DNA of 64,000 bases from Sphingopyxis sp. Root154 (GTDB lineage: Bacteria > Pseudomonadota > Alphaproteobacteria > Sphingomonadales > Sphingomonadaceae): the NCBI RefSeq assembly GCF_001427105.1, contig NZ_LMGI01000002.1:717974-781973 (forward strand), in the 5' to 3' direction. Both the position numbers and the translations under genes were made by a program. The notes below the pieces were generated by a model that had not been told where the DNA came from, ran no database searches, and saw nothing but the letters and a program-made list of their open reading frames with translations. This document shows, piece by piece, positions 36,485 through 46,076 of this stretch. Numbering within the stretch: position 1 is the first letter of the stretch; each line of letters opens with the position of its first letter.

Positions 36485-37180
36485 ATGATGCCCTGCCGCG
36501 CCCGGCGCGCGAACGGATCGAGGTCATTCGCCTTCGGCGCGATCCAGTGGCCATGGCTGTTGCGCTCGCTGTGGGGCGGGCGCAATGCGGACAAGTCCGC
36601 GCTGCTGCATCGGCTGGGCCTCGCCGACGATGCCTTGCCCCATCTCGGCAGCTGGAAGGCCGATACGCGCTTTTTGACGCACATCGTCGACGCGATCGAG
36701 CAACTCCGCCCCGCGACGGTCGTCGAACTCGGCTGCGGCGCGAGCAGCCTTGTGATCGCTAAAGCCTTGTCGCTGTTCGGGGGCGGGCGGCTGATAAGCT
36801 ATGACCAGCATCAGGAGTTTGTCGCCGCCACTGCGCATTGGCTGGCGAGTCAGGGCGTTACAGCCGACCTTCGCCACGCGCCGCTCGGCTTGCCGCCGGG
36901 CGACTGGCCGGGGCTCTGGTATCAGCTTGCCGACCTGCCGACCGATATTGGCCTGCTGGTGATCGACGGCCCGCCGTGGGCGCTGCATCCGCTGGTTCGC
37001 GGCGCCGCCGAATCGCTGTTTCCGCGCCTCGCCAACGGCGCGACGATCCTGCTCGACGATGCCGCGCGCCCCGGCGAGCGCCTCGTCGCGCGGCGCTGGC
37101 AGAAAAGATGGCCGCAGATCGATTTCGCCTATGACCGGTCGGGAACAAAGGGCACGCTGATCGGCCGGGTGACCGGCTAG
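36485..37180 (+). CDS. Class I SAM-dependent methyltransferase-like protein
   Basis: About 231 residues with a methyltransferase-like motif I (ATVVELGCGASSLVIAKAL) and LVIDGPPW as a probable motif IV region. Substrate unknown. The first ~20 residues (PCRARRANGSRS) look like an out-of-frame reading. An overlapping frame starting at ATG 36439 gives a more natural N-terminus (ALPRPARERIEVIRL), so a frameshift near 36525-36540 is possible. No ribosome binding site is visible before 36485. Confidence 0.7.
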   Translation: MMPCRARRANGSRSFAFGAIQWPWLLRSLWGGRNADKSALLHRLGLADDALPHLGSWKADTRFLTHIVDAIEQLRPATVVELGCGASSLVIAKALSLFGGGRLISYDQHQEFVAATAHWLASQGVTADLRHAPLGLPPGDWPGLWYQLADLPTDIGLLVIDGPPWALHPLVRGAAESLFPRLANGATILLDDAARPGERLVARRWQKRWPQIDFAYDRSGTKGTLIGRVTG

Positions 37181-37278
37181 TGCCGTGTCGTGGCCACGTC
37201 GCGGATCGCTGCGAGGCGGCCCGCCGCGCCGCACTGGCAACCACTTGCCGGGCCGCGTCAAAGGCGTAGGGTCGCGCG

Positions 37279-37779
37279 ATGCGCCGCGCCTCGTCCCTCG
37301 CCTGCCTGCTCCTTGCCGCGTGCGGCGCCGCGAGTTCACAGCCGTCGCTGCCCGCGGGTGCCAAGGCCGACCGGCTGCTCGTCGACAAGAGCGATCGCGT
37401 GCTGATCGTGTACGCCCGGAACCGCGAGATCGCGCGCTATACGAGCATTCGATTCGGCGACATGCCGACGGGGCACAAGCGGTTCGAGGGCGACGAGCGC
37501 ACGCCCGAGGGGCGCTACACGATCAGCGGCCGCAACCCGCAGAGCGCCTATCATCTGTCGCTGCGCATATCCTATCCGAACGCCGCCGACCGCGCCTTTG
37601 CCAAGGCGAAAGGGCGCGCGCCCGGCGGCGACATCTTCATCCACGGCCAGCCGAACGCGTGGCCGGGACCGCCGATCGCGCGCGACTGGACCGACGGCTG
37701 TATCGCGCTGTCGAACGCCGAGATAAAACAGCTGTGGGACATGGTCCCCGACGGCATCCCGATCACCATCCGACCCTAG
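37279..37779 (+). CDS. L,D-transpeptidase (YkuD domain) lipoprotein
   Basis: A 166-residue envelope protein. The N-terminus has a lipobox (LLAAC, lipidated C15). The YkuD catalytic site is IFIHGQPN with H122, then TDGCIALSN with nucleophile C141; the TPEGRYTISGRNP segment also fits. It forms 3-3 cross-links or attaches proteins to peptidoglycan; which of these is unknown. FMN reductase follows after 9 bases. Confidence 0.93.
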   Translation: MRRASSLACLLLAACGAASSQPSLPAGAKADRLLVDKSDRVLIVYARNREIARYTSIRFGDMPTGHKRFEGDERTPEGRYTISGRNPQSAYHLSLRISYPNAADRAFAKAKGRAPGGDIFIHGQPNAWPGPPIARDWTDGCIALSNAEIKQLWDMVPDGIPITIRP

Positions 37780-37788
37780 GAACCCATC

Positions 37789-38379
37789 ATGTCCCGCCAC
37801 ATCCTTATCTTCTACGGCAGCTATCGCCGCGACCGGCAGGGCATCAAGCTCGCGCAGTGGATCGTCGATGCGATCACGGCGCGCGGCGACAGCGCCGAGC
37901 TGATCGACGCGAAGGCGGTGGGCCTCCCGATGCTCGACCGGATGTACAAGGAATATCCGAAGGGCGAGGCGCCGGCGGCGATGGAGGAGCTCGCGGAGAA
38001 GATCCGCGCCGCCGACGGCTTCCTGTTCGTCACCGGCGAATATAATTGGGGACCGCAGCCGGGGCTCAAGAACCTGACCGACCATTATCTCGAGGAATGG
38101 TTCTGGCGGCCCGCGGCGATCGCCTGTTACTCGGCGGGTCCGTGGTCGGGCGTGCGCGCGATGATGGGCTGGCGCGACACGCTCGGCGAGATGGGAATGG
38201 CGGTCACCTCCTCGATCCTCCCCGTCGGACGGATCCGCGGTGCGTTCGACGCCGACGGCAAGCCCGCGGGCGAAGATGGCGCGCGGCTCGAAAAAAGCTT
38301 CCCGCGCTTTGCCGACGACCTCAACTGGTGGGTCGATGCTGCGCGGGCGCAGCGGGCGAAGCAAGCGCCGCCCTATTAA
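37789..38379 (+). CDS. NADPH-dependent FMN reductase
   Basis: A 196-residue flavodoxin-like protein. ILIFYGSYRRDRQGIKLAQWI gives the phosphate-binding loop, and FVTGEYNWGPQPGLKNLTDHY is the conserved FMN contact region, as in NAD(P)H-dependent quinone or FMN reductases. It uses NAD(P)H to reduce FMN or quinones; the physiological acceptor is unknown. It probably shares a transcript with the L,D-transpeptidase, and overlaps the convergent MFS gene by 4 bases. Confidence 0.9.
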   Translation: MSRHILIFYGSYRRDRQGIKLAQWIVDAITARGDSAELIDAKAVGLPMLDRMYKEYPKGEAPAAMEELAEKIRAADGFLFVTGEYNWGPQPGLKNLTDHYLEEWFWRPAAIACYSAGPWSGVRAMMGWRDTLGEMGMAVTSSILPVGRIRGAFDADGKPAGEDGARLEKSFPRFADDLNWWVDAARAQRAKQAPPY

Positions 38380-39689
38380 CCCGATTTCAGTTCGGCATTA
38401 AGCCGCAGGCTGGCGCGCCAGAAAAAGAAGGCGGGGATGAGGCCGAGCCACGCGGCGCCGTAGAGCACCCAGCGCACGCTTTCCTGCCCCGCGACGGGTG
38501 CAAGTGCGTCGGATAGCACGCCGAACAGGAAGGGCCCGAAGCCGAGTCCGATGAGGTTCTGCCCGAACAGCATGATCGAAGCCGCGACGGCGCGTGCCTG
38601 CGGGCGCACCAGCCCCTGTACGCACGCGTAGGCGGGCCCGTAATAGGCCGAGTTGAGGATTGTCGGGATGATCAGCAGCGCGACGGCGACGCGCCAATCC
38701 TCCATGAAATAGCCGAGAAACAGGATCGGCGCGGCGAGCGCCATGCCAAAGGCGGGGAAGGTCAGGATGTGGCGCTTGTCGCGCGCGCCGAACTTATCCG
38801 CCATCTTGCCGCCGAGCCAGGTGCCGAAGACGCCGGCGAGCCCGAGCACGACCGCCATCGACAGCCCCGCTTCGGTCGTCGACAGCCCGTGGCTGCGGAT
38901 GAAGAAGCTGATCGTCCACAGCGCCTTGCCATAACCGAGGAATGCGACGACCGACGATGCGATCAATATGTAGATGAACGCGCGCGAGGCGAAGATTTCG
39001 CGCATCGCCTCGCCGGTCGAAAGCCGGGTCACCGCGGCAGCGGTCGCGGCGGCTTCGGCGGTGCGGCTGTGCCGCGGCTCGCGCATTACGAACAGCACGA
39101 CGAGCGCGAGCAGCAGGCCCGGCGCGCCGACGAGCATCAGCGCGATACGCCAGCCGTAGAGATCGTTGACGATGCCGCCGATAATCAGCCCGAGCAGCGA
39201 TCCGATCGGCACGCCAAGGCCATAGAAAGCGATCGCCGACGAGCGTTTTTCGGGTGCGACGCTGTCCGAAATCAGCGAGTGCGCCGCGGGCGTACACCCC
39301 GCCTCGCCGACCCCGACGCCGATGCGCGCAAACAGCAATTGCACGAAATTCTGCGCGAGCCCGCACACCGCGGTCATCGCCGACCAGATGGCGAGCGCGA
39401 GCGCGATCAGGCGGACGCGGTTCGTGCCGTCCTTGTCGGCATAGCGTGCGATCGGGATGCCGAGCAGCGCGTAGAAGACCGCGAAGGCTGGGCCGGCGAG
39501 CAGGCCGAGCTGCGTGTCGGACAAGCCGAGGTCGGCCTTGATCGGTTCGGCGAGGATGTTGACGATCTGCCGGTCGAGGAAGTTGAAGATATAGACGATC
39601 AGCAGGATCCACAGCATCGTCCGCGTCTCTGCGGAAACGCCGGTGGCCGGTGAGGCGATGCCCTGCGACGAGGCAGCTTTATCGGTCAT
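38376..39689 (-). CDS. MFS transporter
   Basis: A 437-residue major facilitator. It starts TMLWILLIVYIFNFLDRQIVNILAEPI and has the loop motif IPIARYADKDGTNRVRLI, plus GVGEAGCTPAAHSLISD, which are features of the spinster-like (Spns) MFS group. Twelve segments are expected. The substrate is unknown; spinster-like members carry lipids or organic acids. GGGAGA precedes ATG 39689. Most of the frame upstream of the start is antisense to the amidase gene and is not coding. Confidence 0.92.
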   Translation of the reverse strand: MTDKAASSQGIASPATGVSAETRTMLWILLIVYIFNFLDRQIVNILAEPIKADLGLSDTQLGLLAGPAFAVFYALLGIPIARYADKDGTNRVRLIALALAIWSAMTAVCGLAQNFVQLLFARIGVGVGEAGCTPAAHSLISDSVAPEKRSSAIAFYGLGVPIGSLLGLIIGGIVNDLYGWRIALMLVGAPGLLLALVVLFVMREPRHSRTAEAAATAAAVTRLSTGEAMREIFASRAFIYILIASSVVAFLGYGKALWTISFFIRSHGLSTTEAGLSMAVVLGLAGVFGTWLGGKMADKFGARDKRHILTFPAFGMALAAPILFLGYFMEDWRVAVALLIIPTILNSAYYGPAYACVQGLVRPQARAVAASIMLFGQNLIGLGFGPFLFGVLSDALAPVAGQESVRWVLYGAAWLGLIPAFFFWRASLRLNAELKSG

Positions 39690-39800
39690 TATGATCTCCC
39701 GCCGCCAAGGGAGCAGACCGGGGGGAGTGGTGTCAACGCCGTTGGGGCGAACCGAAATTGTCCGCTTGCAATTGCCGCTACGGCTGCCAGCGTGCAGCCT

Positions 39801-41393
39801 ATGCAAAAAATTTCGCTGCTCGGTGCTGCCGCGCTCCTCGTCATCGCTCCTGCCGCCGCTCCGGTCTCCGCGATGCCGCCGCCGCTTCCCGAGGTCGAGG
39901 GAAAGGACGCCGCGACGCTGCGCGCAGAAATGGAGAGCGGGCGGATTTACGAAGGGCTGACCGCGCTCGTCTATCTCGACCGGATCGGACGAATCGACGA
40001 TTATGGGCCCAAGCTCAATGCCGTCATCGCGACGATGTCCCAGACCGACCTCAGCGCCGAGGGGAAGCGGCTTTATGACGAGCGCATGGCGGGCAAGGCG
40101 CGCGGTCCGCTTCATGGCATCCCCATCCTGCTCAAAGACAATATCGAGGCCGCCGGGCCGCTTCCCACGACCGCGGGTTCGCTTGCGCTCAAGGACAATG
40201 TGACGAACCGCGATGCGCCGCTCGTCGCGCGGCTGCGCGATGCGGGCGCGATCATCCTCGGCAAGACGAACCTCAGCGAATGGGCGAACATCCGGTCGGA
40301 CAATTCGACGAGCGGGTGGAGCGCGGTCGGCGGCCTGACGAAGAATCCGCATGCGCTCGATCGCAACAGCTGCGGCTCGTCGTCGGGCAGCGCCGCCGCG
40401 GTCGCGGCAAGCCTCGCGCCGCTCGCGATCGGCACCGAAACCGACGGATCGATCACCTGCCCCGCCGGGATTAATGGCATCGTCGGCTTCAAGCCGAGCG
40501 TCGGGCTGGTCAGCCGCACGCATATCGTCCCGATCAGCCACAGCCAGGACACCGCCGGACCGATAACGCTGACGGTGCGCGATGCCGCCGCGGTGATGAG
40601 CGTGATCGCGGGCAGCGACCCGACCGATCCCGCAACCGCCGAAGCCGATGCGCGGAAAGCCGACTATGTCGCCGCGCTGTCGCCCGACGCGCTGAAAGGC
40701 AAGCGCATCGGGGTGATGCGCGACCGCGTCGGCGACCGTGCCGATATCTTGGCGCTGTTCGACGCGGCACTGACGCAGATGGAAGGGCTCGGCGCGACGC
40801 TGGTCGAGATCGCCGACAGCCGGAAGGGCAATGAGGGGCTCGGCGCTGCCGAATTCGAAATATTGCTCACCGAACTCAAGGCCGGCATGGCGACCTATCT
40901 GGGCGGTCTGCCAAACGCAACTGCGCCGAGGTCGCTTGCCGACGTCATCGCGTTCAACAAGGCGAACCCCGATGAACTGAAGTGGTTCGACCAGCTCCTC
41001 TTCGAACTGGCTGAGACCAAGGGCGGCCTCGACAGCCCCGCCTATCTCGCTGCGCGCGAAAAAGCGGCCCGCCTCGCCGGGCCCGAGGGCATCGACTGGT
41101 TGCTGAAAACCCATGACGTCGATCTGCTCGTCGGGGTCACCAACGGCCCCGCGTGGGTCAGCGATCTGGTCAACGGCGACAGCTACAAAAGTCCGGGCAC
41201 CAGCCAGCTTCCCGCGGTCGCCGGCTATCCGCACCTAACGGTGCCGATGGGGGCGGTCGAGGGGCTGCCGATCGGGCTCTCGTTCATCGGCGCCAAGTGG
41301 AGCGACGCCGACATATTGGCCGCGGGCTATGCTTATGAACAGGCGAGCCGGAAGCGCGTCGCGCCAAGCTATCGGGCGAGCGTGACACCGTAG
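39801..41393 (+). CDS. Amidase (amidase signature family), exported
   Basis: A 530-residue amidase. A signal peptide covers the first ~25 residues. The Ser-cisSer-Lys triad is present: K112 in PILLKDNIEAAG, the GSSSGSAAA loop, and the nucleophile in ETDGSITCP (about 217). It hydrolyses a carboxamide in the periplasm; substrate unknown. A 9-base GTG-led extension is possible but ATG 39801 gives a cleaner signal peptide. Confidence 0.92.
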   Translation: MQKISLLGAAALLVIAPAAAPVSAMPPPLPEVEGKDAATLRAEMESGRIYEGLTALVYLDRIGRIDDYGPKLNAVIATMSQTDLSAEGKRLYDERMAGKARGPLHGIPILLKDNIEAAGPLPTTAGSLALKDNVTNRDAPLVARLRDAGAIILGKTNLSEWANIRSDNSTSGWSAVGGLTKNPHALDRNSCGSSSGSAAAVAASLAPLAIGTETDGSITCPAGINGIVGFKPSVGLVSRTHIVPISHSQDTAGPITLTVRDAAAVMSVIAGSDPTDPATAEADARKADYVAALSPDALKGKRIGVMRDRVGDRADILALFDAALTQMEGLGATLVEIADSRKGNEGLGAAEFEILLTELKAGMATYLGGLPNATAPRSLADVIAFNKANPDELKWFDQLLFELAETKGGLDSPAYLAAREKAARLAGPEGIDWLLKTHDVDLLVGVTNGPAWVSDLVNGDSYKSPGTSQLPAVAGYPHLTVPMGAVEGLPIGLSFIGAKWSDADILAAGYAYEQASRKRVAPSYRASVTP

Positions 41394-41408
41394 CTGTCGC
41401 CCACTCTG

Positions 41409-41894
41409 TCAGCGCCGGTCGCGGCGGCGCTTCCAGCCCATTTCCTCAAGCTCGAGCAATTCCATTGGCACATGGATCGCGCGCACTGCCAGCCGGACCT
41501 CGACGAGGAAGAGGATCAGCGAGACGAGCAGCAACAGCATCGCGACCGCAAAGGCCCATGACGCCGCGACGCCGAGGTTGATGCCGGTAAAGGCCTGCGT
41601 GAACAGCAGCGCGACGAGCAGGCAAACGACGATCCCGCACGCAACGGCGGAGAGGATCGAATTGTTGATGATTCCCATCCTTCGGTCGGCGATGCGCAGT
41701 TCGGCGACGATGCGCTCATGTTCGAGGCCCTCGGTCTCGGGCCAGCGCTCCATCAGATTGCGCGACCGGTCGACGACGCGCGCGAGACGGCCCGCGATGA
41801 CGTTGAGCAGGCTGCCGGTCGCGACCAGCAGGAACACCGGCGTGACCGACAGTTGGATCGTCTGCGCAATCGCGCCGGCGTCGAGGCTCATCAT
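41409..41894 (-). CDS. DUF2721 family membrane protein
   Basis: A 161-residue protein with three hydrophobic segments (about 13-35, 78-103 and 108-133), beginning with QTIQLSVTPVFLLVATGSLLNVIAGRLARVVDRSR, the DUF2721 signature. Function unknown. Its start overlaps the stop of the upstream aminotransferase gene by 4 bases, so the two are in one operon. Confidence 0.9.
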   Translation of the reverse strand: MMSLDAGAIAQTIQLSVTPVFLLVATGSLLNVIAGRLARVVDRSRNLMERWPETEGLEHERIVAELRIADRRMGIINNSILSAVACGIVVCLLVALLFTQAFTGINLGVAASWAFAVAMLLLLVSLILFLVEVRLAVRAIHVPMELLELEEMGWKRRRDRR

Positions 41895-43105
41895 CCCCCG
41901 GTGGCGACCGAGGGCGTGTTCACACCGTGCATCGCGAGGAACTTGCGGATATTGCGCGCCGCCTGCCGGATGCGCTGCTCATTCTCGACCATCGCGATGC
42001 GGACATAGCCTTCGCCGTCCTCGCCATAACCGACGCCCGGCGCGACCGCGACCTTGGCGTGGGTGAGCAGTTGCTTCGAAAATTCGAGGCTGCCCATTTC
42101 CCGAAGTGCAGGCGGCAGCGGCGCCCAAGCGAACATCGACGCCTTCGGGCTTGGGATGTCCCAACCGGCGCGGCCGAAGCTTTCGACCATCACGTCGCGG
42201 CGCTTCTGGTACAGATCGCGGTTCTTCTGGACGATGTCCTGCGGCCCATTAAGCGCCGCGCAGGCGGCGGCCTGAATCGGGGTGAAGGCACCATAGTCGA
42301 GGTAGGATTTGACGCGCGTCATCGCCGCGATCAGGCGCTTGTTGCCCACCGCGAAGCCCATGCGCCAGCCCGCCATCGAATAGGTTTTCGACATCGAGGT
42401 GAATTCGATCGCGACATCCTTTGCGCCGGGCACCTGCAGGATCGAGGGCGTCGGGTTGCCGTCGTAGTAGAGCTCCGAATAAGCGAGGTCGCTGAGGACC
42501 CAGACCTTATTCTCCTTCGCCCACGCGACGAGGCGTTCGTAGAAGGCGAGATCGACGGCTTCGGCGGTCGGGTTCGACGGATAGTTGACGACAAGGATCG
42601 ACGGGCGAGGCACGGTGAAGGCCATCGCGCGGTCGAGCGCGCGCCAGTAATTCTCGTCGGGCGTCGTCGGCACGCTGCGGATCGTCGCGCCGGCGATGAT
42701 GAAGCCGAATGTGTGGATCGGATAGCTCGGGTTCGGCGCGAGCACGACGTCGCCGGGGCCGGTGATCGCGGTCGCAAGGCTCGCGAGTCCTTCCTTCGAC
42801 CCCATCGTCACGACCACCTCGGTCTCGGGGTCGAGATCGACGTTGAAGCGGCGGCCGTAATAATTCGCCTGCGCGCGGCGGAGGCCCGGAATGCCCTTCG
42901 ACTGCGAATAGCCGTGCGCGTCGGGCTTCATTGCCACTTCGCACAGCTTCTCGATCACATGCGGCGGCGGCGGCAGATCGGGGTTTCCCATCCCCAGATC
43001 GATGATGTCTTCCCCCGCGGCGCGGGCGGCCGCACGCATCGCATTGACTTCAGCGATGACATAGGGCGGCAGGCGCTTGATGCGATAGAATTCATCTTCA
43101 GACAT
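41891..43105 (-). CDS. alaC: LL-diaminopimelate aminotransferase-like / AlaC-type aminotransferase
   Basis: A 404-residue class I/II PLP aminotransferase. LPPYVIAEVNAMRAAARAAGEDIIDLGMGNPDLP is the family start; NYPSNPTAEAV and the PLP lysine in SMSKTYSMAGWRMGF are conserved. Close homologues are annotated as AlaC (glutamate-pyruvate transaminase) or LL-DAP aminotransferase; I favour alanine synthesis but cannot separate the two. It is the first gene before DUF2721 and divergent from phaC. Confidence 0.88.
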   Translation of the reverse strand: MSEDEFYRIKRLPPYVIAEVNAMRAAARAAGEDIIDLGMGNPDLPPPPHVIEKLCEVAMKPDAHGYSQSKGIPGLRRAQANYYGRRFNVDLDPETEVVVTMGSKEGLASLATAITGPGDVVLAPNPSYPIHTFGFIIAGATIRSVPTTPDENYWRALDRAMAFTVPRPSILVVNYPSNPTAEAVDLAFYERLVAWAKENKVWVLSDLAYSELYYDGNPTPSILQVPGAKDVAIEFTSMSKTYSMAGWRMGFAVGNKRLIAAMTRVKSYLDYGAFTPIQAAACAALNGPQDIVQKNRDLYQKRRDVMVESFGRAGWDIPSPKASMFAWAPLPPALREMGSLEFSKQLLTHAKVAVAPGVGYGEDGEGYVRIAMVENEQRIRQAARNIRKFLAMHGVNTPSVATGG

Positions 43106-43220
43106 GGGAAACTAGAACAACTCCTTTACGTTACTTGTGGGTTGACGCGAGCGGCAGCCTCGCCAGCCGCATCGCGGCTTGTTATAGGCATAATATCCGC
43201 ACTGACCAGCAGGAACGAGC

Positions 43221-44999
43221 ATGAACGACACGGGTAACGACGGCACGACCGAAGCGCTAAATCCCTTCATGCCATCCCCCGACGACATGCAGCATTGGGC
43301 CAGCGTGATCGGCCGCGCGCAGCAGATGATGCTCGAATATGCGTTGGGTCAGGCCAACGACGGCAACGCGAGTGCCGCGGCGCTGTTCGACCCTGCCAAA
43401 TGGCTCGACAATCCAGCGGCGAAGCTGTGGTCCGAGCAATCGTCGAAGATGTGGGACCAGGGCGTGGCCTTCTGGACCTCGCTCGCCAGCATCGGCCAGC
43501 CGATCGGGCCCGGCGTGCCGGCCGAGGGCGTGAAGGACCGCCGCTTCACCGATGCCGAATGGACCGCCAATCCGGTGTTCGCGATGATCCGCCAGACCTA
43601 TGGCCTGCTCGCCGAACAGATGCTCGCGACGACGCGCCAGTTCGAGGGGCTCGACCCCGCCGCGCGCGCGAAGATGGAATTTGCCGCGAAGGCGATGGCC
43701 GACGCGATGGCGCCGACCAATCTGGCGCTTACCAATCCCGAAGTGATCAAGCGTGCGGTCGAGACGCGCGGCGAAAGCCTGCTCAAGGGGCTCCGCCATA
43801 TGCTGAACGATCTGTCGCGCGGGCAATTGAGCCATGTTGATCCTGATGCGTTCGAGGTCGGGGTCAATATCGCCACGACGCCGGGCAAGGTGATCCACGA
43901 GACCGATCTTTACCAGCTGATCCAGTATACCCCGACGACGAAGGAGGTGCTCGCCGTCCCGCTCCTGATCTTCCCGCCGTGGATCAACCGCTTCTATATC
44001 CTCGACCTCAACCCCGCGAAAAGCTTCGTCGCCTGGGCGGTCGAACAGGGATTGTCGGTGTTCGTCGTCTCGTGGAAATCGGCCGACGCGTCGATGAGCG
44101 AGATCGTCTGGGACGATTATGTCGCGGCGCAGGTCGATGCGATCGACACGGTGCGCGACGCGCTCGATGTTCCCGCGGTCCACACGATCGGCTATTGCGT
44201 CGCTGGCACCACGCTCGCCGCGACGCTCGCGATGCTGGCGGCGCGCGGCGAGGCCGACAAGGTCCAGTCGGTGACCTTCTTCACCGCGCAGGTCGATTTC
44301 GAACAGGCCGGCGACCTCAAGATGTTCGTCGACGACAGCTATCTGGCGCTGCTCCAGCAGCTTTCGGCGCCGGGCTTCCTCGACGGGCGCTATATGGCGG
44401 CGACCTTCAACAGCCTGCGCGGGCGCGATCTGATCTGGAATTATGTCGTCAGCAATTACCTGCTCGGCAACGACTATCCGCCCTTCGACCTGCTTTACTG
44501 GAATGGCGACACGACCAACCTGCCCGCGAAGTGGCACCGCCAATATCTGGTCGACCTCTATCGCGACAATCGCATGGTGATCCCGAACAGCCTGTCGGTG
44601 ATGGGGACGCCGATCGACCTCAGGAAGATCGAGACCCCCGCCTATATCCAGGCAGGACGCGAGGATCATATTGCGCCGCTCGCCAGCGTCTGGCGGCTGA
44701 TGGATCATCTGTCGGGGCCCAAGACCTTCCTGCTCGCGGGTTCGGGCCATATCGCAGGCGTGGTCAACCCGCCCGCCGCGGGCAAATATCAATATTGGAC
44801 CGGCGACGGCGAAGCCGCGACGCTCGACGATTTTGTCGCGAGCGCGAGTGAGACAAAGGGCAGCTGGTGGCCGCACTGGATCGGCTGGATTTCGGAACGC
44901 GATGGCGCGAAAACCGCCGTAAAGGGCGCGCGAATCCCCGGAAAAGGCTCCAAAAAGGCGATCGAGGACGCCCCCGGCCGCTATGTCAAACAGCGGTAA
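43221..44999 (+). CDS. phaC: Class I poly(R)-hydroxyalkanoate synthase
   Basis: A 592-residue polymerase of hydroxyacyl-CoA into PHA granules. The lipase-like box GYCVAGTTLAATLA holds the nucleophile C326. The Asp is in AGREDHIAP and the His in GSGHIAGVVNPP. The length and single-subunit form fit class I, so short-chain hydroxybutyryl-CoA is the likely substrate. A phasin gene follows about 120 bases downstream. Confidence 0.96.
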   Translation: MNDTGNDGTTEALNPFMPSPDDMQHWASVIGRAQQMMLEYALGQANDGNASAAALFDPAKWLDNPAAKLWSEQSSKMWDQGVAFWTSLASIGQPIGPGVPAEGVKDRRFTDAEWTANPVFAMIRQTYGLLAEQMLATTRQFEGLDPAARAKMEFAAKAMADAMAPTNLALTNPEVIKRAVETRGESLLKGLRHMLNDLSRGQLSHVDPDAFEVGVNIATTPGKVIHETDLYQLIQYTPTTKEVLAVPLLIFPPWINRFYILDLNPAKSFVAWAVEQGLSVFVVSWKSADASMSEIVWDDYVAAQVDAIDTVRDALDVPAVHTIGYCVAGTTLAATLAMLAARGEADKVQSVTFFTAQVDFEQAGDLKMFVDDSYLALLQQLSAPGFLDGRYMAATFNSLRGRDLIWNYVVSNYLLGNDYPPFDLLYWNGDTTNLPAKWHRQYLVDLYRDNRMVIPNSLSVMGTPIDLRKIETPAYIQAGREDHIAPLASVWRLMDHLSGPKTFLLAGSGHIAGVVNPPAAGKYQYWTGDGEAATLDDFVASASETKGSWWPHWIGWISERDGAKTAVKGARIPGKGSKKAIEDAPGRYVKQR

Positions 45000-45041
45000 T
45001 ATCTAGAGAATATCCTCTCCGTCGGGGCGTGGTGACAAGAA

Positions 45042-45060
45042 TTTTGTGCAGTGCACAAAA
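45042..45060. promoter_or_regulatory. Upstream palindromic operator of the phasin gene
   Basis: TTTTGTGCAGTGCACAAAA, a perfect 9+1+9 palindrome, 82 bases before the phasin ATG. TGC-rich palindromes at phasin genes are PhaR repressor sites in other alphaproteobacteria; here the assignment is inference. Confidence 0.65.
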
Positions 45061-45067
45061 AATATCC

Positions 45068-45107
45068 TTGAAATCGCCACGCCGCTCCTATATTGTGCAC
45101 TGCAACA
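45068..45107 (+). promoter_or_regulatory. Phasin promoter overlapped by a second operator
   Basis: TTGAAA at 45068-45073, a 17-base spacer, TATTGT at 45091-45096. The -10 is inside a second TTGTGCA-C-TGCAACA palindrome (45093-45107) that resembles the upstream one, centred 49 bp away, so a repressor would block the promoter. Confidence 0.6.
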
Positions 45108-45123
45108 TAGAGGAGTACCACCG

Positions 45124-45879
45124 ATGGCTACCAAGATGGATAGTGCCGAAAAGGCTTTCGAAGCCGCGACGCTGGAAACCCCGGCCAAGCCGGTGGCGAC
45201 TCCCGCCGCGCCGGCCCCCGCTGCTGCCGCTCCGGCCGTAGCGAAGGCCGACCCGGCCCCCGCACAGATCAAGACGGTGAAGGCAAAAGCCAAGCCGGCC
45301 GCGAAGAAGGCTGCTGCCCCCAAGGCGGTTGCCAGGAAGGTCGCTCCCAAGAAGGCGGCCGTGAAAATTGCATCCAAGCCCCTCAAGGCCGCACCGAAGC
45401 CGGTCGCCGCCGCTACCAAAGGATTCAAGACCATGAACGACACCGTCAAGAAGTTCGCCGACGAAGCGAAGACCCGCACCGAAGCCCTGACCGCCGATTT
45501 CCAGGCGAAGTCGAAGGAAGCGCTCGCCAAGACCAGCAAGCTCGCTGAAGAAGCCGTCGAGTTCAACAAGGCGAACGTCGAAGCGCTCGTCGAAGCCGGC
45601 AAGATCGCTGCCAAGGGCATCGAAACGCTCGGCCAGGAAGGCGTGACCTATGCTCGCAAGAGCTTTGAAGACACGACCGCCGCGCTGAAGGGCTACACCT
45701 CCGTCAAGACCCCGGCCGACTTCTTCAAGCTCTATGCCGAAAACAGCAAGAAGGCGTTCGACGCCGCTGTTGCGCAGACCTCGAAGACCAGCGAACTCGT
45801 CGTCAAGCTGACGAACGACAGCTTCGCGCCGATCTCGAACCGCGTTTCGGTCATCACTTCGAAGATGAAGGCCGCCTAA
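45124..45879 (+). CDS. Phasin family protein
   Basis: A 251-residue granule-associated protein. The first ~100 residues are an Ala/Lys/Pro-rich low-complexity region (repeated KAA, KPA and APKA). The phasin domain follows (about 105-250): [54 protein letters not shown] and [20 protein letters not shown]. It coats PHA granules. GAGGAG precedes ATG 45124. Expression is likely controlled by the two palindromes upstream. Confidence 0.95.
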   Translation: MATKMDSAEKAFEAATLETPAKPVATPAAPAPAAAAPAVAKADPAPAQIKTVKAKAKPAAKKAAAPKAVARKVAPKKAAVKIASKPLKAAPKPVAAATKGFKTMNDTVKKFADEAKTRTEALTADFQAKSKEALAKTSKLAEEAVEFNKANVEALVEAGKIAAKGIETLGQEGVTYARKSFEDTTAALKGYTSVKTPADFFKLYAENSKKAFDAAVAQTSKTSELVVKLTNDSFAPISNRVSVITSKMKAA

Positions 45880-45950
45880 GGCGCTTTCACCTTCCATCGT
45901 TGGCGCGGGCACCCTCCCCCTCCCCTCCCGCCTGCGCCGACACCCCAAGG

Positions 45951-45987
45951 CCGCTCGCTTCCCCGGAAGCGGGCGGTTCTTGTTTTT
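45951..45987 (+). terminator. Rho-independent terminator of the phasin gene
   Basis: A ~12-bp GC-rich stem (one T-G wobble) folds over a short C-rich loop and is followed by TTCTTGTTTTT, about 70 bases after the phasin stop. Confidence 0.75.
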
Positions 45988-46076
45988 GCGGCCACCCGAT
46001 CCGGCTGGCGAACGAGAGGTTAAAATCCGCGCGCGCGCCTCTTGCGCTTCGCCCGCGGCTTGCGATATTCCTGTCC

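Noticed and set aside
39690..41234. N-terminal extension of the MFS frame across the amidase gene
   Set aside because: The extension is antisense to a conserved amidase. The MFS ATG at 39689 has its own GGGAGA ribosome binding site.
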